From a bacterium (GTDB lineage: Bacteria > UBA10199 > 2-02-FULL-44-16 > JAAZCA01): a DNA stretch of 44,510 nucleotides. Position 1 is the first letter of the stretch; each line of letters opens with the position of its first letter. The notes beneath the pieces are model-generated. The model did not search any database, was not told where the DNA came from, and saw only the letters and a list, made by a program, of their open reading frames with translations. The position numbers and the translations under genes were made by a program. Shown here piece after piece: positions 39,701-44,510 of the stretch. The stretch lies in NCBI GenBank assembly GCA_041648665.1, contig JBAZOP010000020.1, forward strand, positions 1 through 44,510, written 5' to 3'.

Positions 39701-42381
39701 ACGGGGTCGGCGGTGTAACCGGCCAGAAGTCGAACGTAGTCCTCGGCGGTCTCGGCTCCGTCGGTCGCCATCTGCATGGACACGCTGAGTTTGTTGATCA
39801 TCTCGGCTCGACGAGCGTCCACGGTAGCGCCGGGCATGATGGTCGAGATGGCGCTGCGCTTCTGCCCACTTCTAAGGATGTCATCGTGAACAGCGTCGAG
39901 CGTTTTGTTTGCGTCAGCGATCCAGTAGTTCTTGCCCCGATTCATAAAGCGGTTGTAGACCGCCTTGCCGGGGGCCTCGAACAAACGCAGGTTGTAGAGG
40001 TCAAAGGGAATCTGGCCCAGCATCTCGTTACCAAGATTCTGGTACTGAGCCGCCTTCTGAATCGTCGCTTCCCAATCGCCCGTATCCACGCCCAACAACT
40101 GCATGTAGGTGAGGGCGGTCAGGCCGGGGCTAGTCCAGTAACCAGCCCGTGCCGCTTCCCAAGCCGCCGCCCGCTTGGTTGGGTCAATCGCTACTTGGCG
40201 AGCAGCCTCCAACGTAGGTGGAGCCGAGGTAGCGTTCTCCAGTTCTTCAGGCGAGTAGAAGCCGCCGACAAATGCCTCTAGTTGCTGGATACCTGGGACG
40301 CCGCTCACGTCTACGCCCAAGGCGGCTTCGTAGCGAGCCTTCTCTTGAGCCTCTATCTGCTGCCAACGATAAAGCGCCTGGCGGTATTCGGGCGTGTCCT
40401 CTAGCCCAGCCGCCCGCAAGTCGAATACTTGCTGGCGGGCCGCCTCCATGTCGCTCCACCGCTGCAACTGCTCCGGTGTCATTTGGGCGATGGCAAACAT
40501 GCCAAGGATTTGTTCTGGCAAGAAGCCACCCTGAGAGAGGGCGGTGAGGGCTGCCTGGCCTACTCCCCCCAGCGTAGGCATCGTGACCTTGGGTAGAGCG
40601 TTACTGGCCGAGGCGGCCAATTCCTGTACCCACTCTCCGATGATGGGCGTGTTGGCGATGCTGTTGCCTACCGCCTTGCCAATCTCCGCAATGGCGAAAG
40701 CAGACGGCCCAACCACCATACCAACACCCCCGGCGGCAAGGGCGGCTGCCCCACCGAGGATTGTTGCTGCTCCGTCCGCCCCTTCGGGTGTGACGAATAG
40801 GTTCTGGTTGGGTAGGTCTACCCTGGTGTTGCCTTGCCCCCACATATCGAGGGCAGCTTGCTTGGCCGCTTGCACTTCAGGACGATTGGCGGCAACCTGT
40901 GTCAACTGAAAGTCGGCGTCGTTTCGCAGCCCCAGCATCCGCAAGGCGGTCTGGCGCTGCATATCGCTAGAGTTGGGGTCGAGATACAGCCGTTCCCACA
41001 CCACGCCCGGAGCAGGACGTTCCTGCGTGTCGGGAGACTGGCGCATCCGGTTCAAGGCTTCAGTGGGAGAGACAGGCCCAGGCTTTTTAGGCGTGGCCCA
41101 ATCTGTGACCGCTTCCCGATACAACTGCTCTAGGTTGCCAGGCTCGCCCATCGGAGCGTTCGGGTCTATCGGCGATGGGGGCAGGTTTTCTATTGCCTCG
41201 TTCACCCGCCCGATACCACGTTGCCGAGCGTCAAAGCCCTGGTTCCAGCGGTCTATCGCCGTGCCCGCCGCTTGGGGGTAGGCGTTGATGAGGGCGTTGA
41301 TGATAGCGCCAAGGGTCTGCTGCGTCGGGTCTTGCGCTACGGTCTGCCGTCGCGTGCTGGGCTTTATCGTGCCCGCCAACGCCGCTTGCGCCTCTGGTGT
41401 GGGCTTGTACAGACCGGCCCTGGTCAGGGCTTCGTAAGCCTGCGGGCCGGGCTCAAAGGTTTCGGGGACTTCCGGCTCTGGCTTAGTCTGGCCCCCGTCC
41501 TCGCGCATCATGTAGGCGTTATCGGGATTCGGTTCGTTGTAGGTGGGCTGAGGGGCGGGCGAGCCGCCCCCATAGCGTTGCGCTCGCTCGATCACGGGCG
41601 CGGCATACTTGGACGTGTCGTAGCCGCCGCTGTAGTTGGTCAAGGCGGTAACGATATCGCCGTTGGCAGCGTCTAACTTGCGCTTGAAATCCGCGACGCC
41701 TTCTCGGATATTTACGGCCACATCAAGAAGTTCTGCGGACGTTGGGCGGTCGTCGAACATGCCGTTGTACCTATCAGATACGTCAGACGGCATGATCTGC
41801 ATAAGGCCGGTAGCCATCGTCTGTGCGTTGACGGCTGTGGGATCGCCGCCCGACTCCTGGTCTACGATGGCTCGCAGGATGGGATAGTATTCCCCGATGC
41901 CCTGAGCCTCGGCTTCCTGGCGCAGAATGTCTTCCCAATCGGCTCCAGTGCCACTCGTAGTGCCCCCGGCCTTGCCCACGCCGAAGCGAGCCATCTGTTC
42001 CCAATACGGAGCCATGATGTCATACTGCTTCTGGGCTACAATGTCATTGAAGCCAGGCGTGTTGTTGGTCTTGGCTCCCGTCTCTGGGAACGCCTTGTTG
42101 ATGGCCGCCACGGCATAGGGCCAATACTGGCCGGTATCGCCTAACTCGTCAGGGCGGTAGTAGTGGGACACCCACTCCTGCTGGGTAGGGCCACTGCCAC
42201 GCCCGGAAGCAACGCCTCTAGACCACTCTCTATTCGAGATAGCCTGAGCAAGGCTCTCGTCCTGACCGCCGCCAGGATAGAACCCATGCTCCAATTTGTA
42301 CTTGTGCGCCCACTCGGTGAAGCCAGGATCGGCTTCCTCCATGGACTGCCAAGCTTCCTTACTCTCCCACCAATCAGCCAC
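33706..42381 (-). CDS. Giant virion protein (2,891 aa) with lytic transglycosylase domain
   Basis: One frame fills a fifth of the genome. Residues ~150-275 are an SLT lytic transglycosylase: catalytic Glu near 177 in DQESGGDP, then ATGLMQIMPS and TALTNYSGG. A hydrophobic segment lies near 537-565. Two relatives of a polyvalent-protein motif occur (PWEMTR with VPPNVLATYPDLA near 1453-1590, and PWQMTR with VPDNVLREYPDLA near 1740-1840). A conserved LNPGWLMRNITSD segment lies near 1060 and an aromatic LLLMYPFWSTRTYAKLPLR near 1945. It is probably ejected to digest the wall and guide DNA across the envelope. GTG start with AGGAG six bases upstream. Confidence 0.85.
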   Translation of the reverse strand: MADWWESKEAWQSMEEADPGFTEWAHKYKLEHGFYPGGGQDESLAQAISNREWSRGVASGRGSGPTQQEWVSHYYRPDELGDTGQYWPYAVAAINKAFPETGAKTNNTPGFNDIVAQKQYDIMAPYWEQMARFGVGKAGGTTSGTGADWEDILRQEAEAQGIGEYYPILRAIVDQESGGDPTAVNAQTMATGLMQIMPSDVSDRYNGMFDDRPTSAELLDVAVNIREGVADFKRKLDAANGDIVTALTNYSGGYDTSKYAAPVIERAQRYGGGSPAPQPTYNEPNPDNAYMMREDGGQTKPEPEVPETFEPGPQAYEALTRAGLYKPTPEAQAALAGTIKPSTRRQTVAQDPTQQTLGAIINALINAYPQAAGTAIDRWNQGFDARQRGIGRVNEAIENLPPSPIDPNAPMGEPGNLEQLYREAVTDWATPKKPGPVSPTEALNRMRQSPDTQERPAPGVVWERLYLDPNSSDMQRQTALRMLGLRNDADFQLTQVAANRPEVQAAKQAALDMWGQGNTRVDLPNQNLFVTPEGADGAATILGGAAALAAGGVGMVVGPSAFAIAEIGKAVGNSIANTPIIGEWVQELAASASNALPKVTMPTLGGVGQAALTALSQGGFLPEQILGMFAIAQMTPEQLQRWSDMEAARQQVFDLRAAGLEDTPEYRQALYRWQQIEAQEKARYEAALGVDVSGVPGIQQLEAFVGGFYSPEELENATSAPPTLEAARQVAIDPTKRAAAWEAARAGYWTSPGLTALTYMQLLGVDTGDWEATIQKAAQYQNLGNEMLGQIPFDLYNLRLFEAPGKAVYNRFMNRGKNYWIADANKTLDAVHDDILRSGQKRSAISTIMPGATVDARRAEMINKLSVSMQMATDGAETAEDYVRLLAGYTADPVGFLNKRGLPKSQGMLEGAAILREYAGFGVKEIRVKRYADDLAEAVQRYKTAKAAGTATDEMLENVKRLRRQLNTAKRAEPAESLAKRLDRIADQGAKVHGLAGADLREYVQEEAFGLLQKTIDGLVPESSANLLEKGLRPVMRNRFYQGFMKTLVTGHMGLNPGWLMRNITSDAAISLIDGYNPFRSAKSVRKFIDEFGIEPRSVSKAAPIGSQVGAGGSDIGIMGIQSHVERFGGEKVYTEAASRTLRNLNRQAIDNYLAAAPKGMFTPAQEAYLRHIGERSLSEKQFRTEMAKVFNGTAKVDDILGPATWKQAYDLNVEEELKKILDAPDDTARAAVRKAQNKTLDTYVEKHPLKDNPRVDSAEGQAIQQIRKNPQTYDPAKMGAEALDEHIAELDELVPKATGTEGIPENRLQWRSNVHAKRYRPYLDAKAKVLKATEDIANLPKSAEAERIWGNLVSAQEQADTAFAHARKVWDDAKDALAKNGRTPEVNGMFIHADNAWAKAAKEGSRELNKAYQEYMNWHKSVTGKWPTTPSAGKAAVGTSTASAPTPKAVARRPWEMTRTELHQAKTARPGAYNDENWLDFSNKAPVFRDAADDAIKRGLTARQFADEMKAKFPQNKRGTIEWEDYYRWRRYYTGQDWKATQAGASFAGAPMGGDLDWMDDSHYRAVLEALVAGEKVPPNVLATYPDLAKAASDPNELAKIVNTFNSRTDVSKPIAAAPTPKAGTQGAQTVAERLAVQDAEELASFEAALRANPYLSSATEDQIQQLLQEFKTGSVETRDALRQQLGTPKAATETAEAAPQAARAEEAAGAVPEAAAATDVLPTPGSEFARVYGPDARLKEPWQMTRKEWNDFHGKMRIDSNKMGLDNNYFYGVEEAQVEAAMEWNRRFHDLQAPVKTKAGWEQLKADDLNMHKQLIREAINKGYPVPDNVLREYPDLAKRGGVAGAIADETGSLDLASIKGQVEHTKRFLDDVAERLKGRPGLSKVEPLTDEAKKYLRENYAEYMKFLNKNRLVAANYGEHARHFAYHNYDGKTSADQLASLLLMYPFWSTRTYAKLPLRVMQHPGLVAKYLRYKRWLEEENKDLPEWYRNKIVIDNTKIPWLPEELIIDLEASINPYNSMNREPFERPRQLEGEGIDRYLGEYMQFVEKYGFNAHFGIIAAYAAAKAADGDAEAAKAAMGYPAPALRALRDITAWMGLNNGWGIELVPWHWRQGLQTPFTGADYYALRRIGGQIGKLAMSGEITPLEAREAAIAYARGETDNPIIRKALEAETDQRSVFNILGFFTSFSVKGRSGYDRELDQFYADRDALYAQAANMTDEEFRQALSEFYNDPAHYHYRVADIARSEVDEAETAYIRDIWWNSIPPGQRDVALAKYGDDETGAILERMLDKDGPGIAGLSVEERTRVTMFMAALSSKYPPPDQEMFEEWQAVKEAWNGLEAATAEKFGSPDAISATDALNMMRQGKGQPAQSEFDRILEAYWAADESTRKAMREQYPVIDEYFDWKEAYMENDPLLMWYYGDVPRDQATDNLWNLYNAFTDAGMAQTKVDLAEDLDAMGADMGIPGCELNEEGEGCFTRFFRNQDTRDYEKIPNELLLAWTLYVASEAAKRGVDPNVYRTQEGEAPGTQTLAPEPSGGDPAIVTSPWQMGESEPTRTGLPGTEYEETYGAGASSGATTGLEVPTDVPGRATTTLPPNRPGLAAPGVDVAPATPGQGPGGSDGKPMAAGDGGAELGTPSASTGEKSFWDFDFTEEQFERAAPEMDALRSERNRLYQMCENGVEQACNQLKDDRFNVFSTPEWLFYYEQIAPGWRLQDSGFYDDPTIKQWLDPATREGVTAEAALKRMQELKAALPDLSFGDPKEYSQARDEQEQWKETSENLMPGTMAYRQAQAKYAEEHPIWAKYYLRPQTAASLAEYAARGWTYAPRSGGGGSSDGGGTSGGSGYRYTGPWFSPDTFRGANTSRRPAMQDSDLWQRVVLAALSRTKQ

Positions 42382-42390
42382 GCAAGGCTC

Positions 42391-42705
42391 CTACTGCGGA
42401 AGGTAATGCCGTGCGATTACGGCGTTGTCTAGTAGCAATTGTTGGAGTCCAAGCGACAGTACCTCGACTAGGGCTTCCCGGTCGGGGGCTTCCTGGTAAT
42501 AGGGGCAGCAGAACTCCAACATGCCGTGCATGACCTCGTGCATGAACACCGACCAAGTATGCTCATCGTGAAAGCCGGGACGGATTCTGATGCGGCGCTC
42601 GGCGTACTCAATCTTGCCGTCAAGCCCGTCCTGAATGGTAGGATCGTAGGCTACCGAGAAGGTGGCGGGGCCGATGCGAACGCTTTCAGGCAGCATTACA
42701 TCCAT
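42391..42705 (-). CDS. Small zincin-like protein (104 aa)
   Basis: HEVMH at residues 56-60 in a helix (WSVFMHEVMHGMLEF), preceded by strands like those of SprT/ImmA-type small zincins. A third metal ligand could be in the following helices (DREALVEVLSLG, with a Glu). The start may be ATG 42705, or ATG 42696, which overlaps the previous stop as TAATG. Could process a virion protein. Activity unproven. Confidence 0.75.
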   Translation of the reverse strand: MDVMLPESVRIGPATFSVAYDPTIQDGLDGKIEYAERRIRIRPGFHDEHTWSVFMHEVMHGMLEFCCPYYQEAPDREALVEVLSLGLQQLLLDNAVIARHYLPQ

Positions 42706-43508
42706 CTTGTATTTGGTCTGAGTTTCCGTCCCCAGGAAGCAAGCGCAGCGTTCTCCTGGTCAGTGGCCATCTTCTCTCGTTCGAGCGTGGCCTGGGTGTC
42801 GCGCCACTTGTTGAGGTCGGCCTGCTCCTGGCTCTTTAGCCCAAACTCATCGCCCCACTGCTTCTCGCTGGTGTCCTGCTGGCGAGTGGCCAAGTCCATC
42901 GAGAACTGATCGCCCGTCTTCTTCCAGTCGAACTCGTTGCCCCACTGGTAGGCGTTCTGGTTGAACTCGTTCTGCCACTGTTGGTACGCCTGAGCCATCT
43001 GCGTCCAGGGCATCGCCTGCTGGTTGAAGGCGATGGTCGCCTGCAACTGCTCTGGCGTCATGTTCTGCCACTGCGTTACATCCCAGGGAGCGTTATTGAA
43101 CCAGTTAGGCATCTCGTAAGCGGGCATCTCGGAGTAGGTAGACCCGTTGACGGAGTTGGTCTGTTGCGGCCCGCCCCACCAGGGGTAGTTAGATTGGGTG
43201 CCGGTGAGGCCGCCAGGGAACGAGGCGCCACCTGACTGAGCGGACATGCCCATAGCCTGCATCGGGTTCACAAAACCACCCCCCTGCTGCCCATACACCT
43301 GTTGTCCCATCATGTTGGGCTTCTGCCGCAACGGCTGGCCCCCGCCCTGCTGCCCCATCATCTGCTGCCATTGCTGCATGTATGCGGGATTCTGCTGTGA
43401 TTGACCATAGTACGGTAGTTGCCCTTGGGCCGCCTGGCCCCACGGGCTCTGTGGCTGTTGCCCCTGCTGGTAGTTCATCCACTGGTTATTCATGGGGAAC
43501 TGGCTCAT
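42696..43508 (-). CDS. Gln/Trp/Asn-rich virion-associated protein, allele B
   Basis: 270 residues, complete. The N-terminal ~95 residues are Gln/Pro/Gly/Met-rich repeats (PYYGQSQQNP, QQMMGQQGGG) and differ entirely from the allele at 1-727. From GGLTGTQSNYPWWGG onward the two are nearly identical. The C-terminal 50 residues are charged. Same ATGA junction and Shine-Dalgarno as the other copy. Function unknown; structural by position. Confidence 0.85.
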   Translation of the reverse strand: MSQFPMNNQWMNYQQGQQPQSPWGQAAQGQLPYYGQSQQNPAYMQQWQQMMGQQGGGQPLRQKPNMMGQQVYGQQGGGFVNPMQAMGMSAQSGGASFPGGLTGTQSNYPWWGGPQQTNSVNGSTYSEMPAYEMPNWFNNAPWDVTQWQNMTPEQLQATIAFNQQAMPWTQMAQAYQQWQNEFNQNAYQWGNEFDWKKTGDQFSMDLATRQQDTSEKQWGDEFGLKSQEQADLNKWRDTQATLEREKMATDQENAALASWGRKLRPNTRWM

Positions 43509-43783
43509 TTCTCACCTCCAAACTGCTTGATTAGTCTAAAGAGTTCCTTGCCAGGGTCGGTGTTAGGCGGGGCGTTGCGGGCGATCCACGTCAGCACTTT
43601 GTCGGTCTGGTGGGTGAGGAGGAGCGGCTTGATGCGGCTGTCAAACATCTTCTGCTGGTCTTCCCTGGACAACTGCTCGGTCAGTGGCGTCTCCATGCGG
43701 GGAAGCCCGTCTACCGTCTTGCGTATCTTGTCCTTGGCAGTCTGGGTTGCTTCTAGGTACTGGTCAGGCCAAGCTTTAGCCAT
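43505..43783 (-). CDS. Small conserved protein, allele B (92 aa)
   Basis: Second version of the gene at 724-1002, same length and same overlapping junctions. About ten amino-acid differences, spread evenly and mostly conservative, and more silent changes. It lies in the same order relative to portal and Gln/Trp-rich gene. Confidence 0.85.
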   Translation of the reverse strand: MAKAWPDQYLEATQTAKDKIRKTVDGLPRMETPLTEQLSREDQQKMFDSRIKPLLLTHQTDKVLTWIARNAPPNTDPGKELFRLIKQFGGEK

Positions 43784-43979
43784 CTAGCTCACCAAGTGCC
43801 TCACGGATGAAGTCGGTACTGATAATCACATACACCGGCTCTGGCCCAAGCGCCCGGCTGGTAAAGATGAGTGACGGGTTGTCGCGCCAATACCCCACAA
43901 AGTCCACCCCCTCAAGCCATCGCTGAACGTCGGTAGCCTGGCTTAGGGCACTCACTTCTTCGTTACTCAGCATTCTCAT
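43776..43979 (-). CDS. Small conserved protein, allele B (67 aa)
   Basis: Second version of the gene at 995-1198. Differences cluster in the first 25 residues, while the beta-like part (SLIFTSRALGPEPVYVIIST) is unchanged. ATGA overlap with the portal end. Confidence 0.85.
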   Translation of the reverse strand: MRMLSNEEVSALSQATDVQRWLEGVDFVGYWRDNPSLIFTSRALGPEPVYVIISTDFIREALGELDG

Positions 43980-44510
43980 CGTCTAGGCGCTCCTGGCGGC
44001 ATTGGGGGCATGGGCGGGCCGCCTTGCGGCATCATGCCTGGCGTGGGCATTGGGCCGGGAGAGCCGCCCATTGCCTGCGGACTCATCAGGTTCGTGGGCA
44101 CACCGGTGGGCATCCCCATCGGCTGACCGGGCATCCCACCCGGTCCCATCGCCGCCTGTCCGGGCATACCACCTGGGGCACCAGGCGGCATCCCGCCGCT
44201 CTGCATCATCGCCTGCATAATCTCAGGCGGCATCCCTTGAGGAGCGCCCGTAGGCGGCTGCTCAGGAGCGGGCTGCTTCGGTTCCGGTAGCCCATACTGG
44301 CGAGCGGCGAGAGTAGCAAGGTACTGGCGCATCTCGTCCTGGCGCTCAACGTACTCCACCAGGATCGCCTGTTCCTCGCGTTCGGGGTCTTCGATGTCGA
44401 AATACTTCTCCTGGATGGTGCGGCGGCTGAAGGGGCACTTGTCTTCCATGCCCAATAGCTGCATCCCCATCTGCTGCTTTCTCATCTTGTCGGCGGCAGT
44501 TTCCGTGTCC
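43976..44510 (-). CDS. Portal protein, allele B (5' part cut by window edge)
   Basis: The C-terminal ~178 residues of a second portal allele, open to the window edge. It matches the portal at 1195-1732, including the Met/Pro/Gly-rich tail with a few substitutions in the repeats. In a circular genome this reading frame continues into the portal at 1732 and above. Confidence 0.85.
   Translation of the reverse strand, partial: DTETAADKMRKQQMGMQLLGMEDKCPFSRRTIQEKYFDIEDPEREEQAILVEYVERQDEMRQYLATLAARQYGLPEPKQPAPEQPPTGAPQGMPPEIMQAMMQSGGMPPGAPGGMPGQAAMGPGGMPGQPMGMPTGVPTNLMSPQAMGGSPGPMPTPGMMPQGGPPMPPMPPGAPRR

Larger units (their letters stand above)
42750..44510. repeat. Diverged terminal direct repeat, copy B
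   Basis: Homologous to 1-1732. It carries a complete second version of the Gln/Trp-rich 5' part, the 92- and 67-residue genes and the 3' end of the portal gene. It is about 29 bases longer because of the low-complexity block. Identity is complete over the last ~90 bases and the first ~120. Confidence 0.85.

Noticed and set aside
1..44510. CRISPR arrays, rRNA genes, insertion sequences
   Set aside because: I saw no regularly spaced direct repeats, no rRNA sequence and no transposase gene. The only mobile element recognised is the intein.

Overview
The window looks like one complete, circular or circularly permuted genome of a tailed double-stranded DNA phage with high GC. The unique length is about 42.7 kb: bases 1-1732 return, as a diverged second allele, at 42750-44510. 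I see portal, terminase, capsid, an adaptor-like protein, a very large virion protein with a transglycosylase domain and a C1q-like fibre. I see no tail tube, sheath or classical tape measure, so a short-tailed (podovirus-like) particle is my inference. The MCP resembles the SU10-type (DUF5309) family. The host is a bacterium with peptidoglycan (endolysin, holin, transglycosylase). Several promoters have good sigma70-like -35/-10 boxes. I cannot name the host. No integrase, RNA polymerase or DNA polymerase gene is visible.

Layout, following transcription on the minus strand. The late block starts at a probable small terminase gene (6259-5861). It continues after a 650-bp non-coding region with TerL carrying an intein (5213-3081), portal, two small proteins and a Gln/Trp-rich protein. 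It then wraps through the duplicated allele (44510-42696) to a small zincin, a 2,891-residue giant virion protein, a scaffold-like protein, the major capsid protein, a glycosyltransferase/zinc-finger/methyltransferase group, an adaptor-like protein, a lectin-like protein, a large propeller-like tail protein, a nuclease-fold protein and a fibre (down to 24892). A separate strong promoter then reads the endolysin, a zinc-ribbon protein, a phosphoesterase and a second zincin (24764-21242).

The early/replication block is also on the minus strand (19050-9235). It is led by a TTGACA-17-TAAGAT promoter that faces an XRE-type repressor gene on the plus strand. It encodes small acidic and zinc-ribbon proteins, a Rad52-like annealing protein, SSB, a Dam-type methyltransferase, a RepA-like RecA-fold helicase, a DUF5131 radical-SAM-like protein, Ead-like paralogues, a Vsr-like nuclease, and a three-gene sugar cassette (glycosyltransferase, GNAT acetyltransferase, DegT aminotransferase). 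The holin (8926-8525) is next on the same strand.

A short rightward operon (6427-8532) has its own promoter and carries a sliding clamp (DnaN) homologue and a ribbon-helix-helix protein, with GC-rich hairpins between cistrons. Adjacent minus-strand genes typically overlap by 1-20 bases (ATGA, GTGA, TAGTG junctions), so the operons are tightly coupled. Non-coding DNA is concentrated in a few places (5214-5860, 8927-9234, 14693-14824, 19050-19198). Two of these hold related GCGAA/TTCGC hairpin clusters in opposite orientation.
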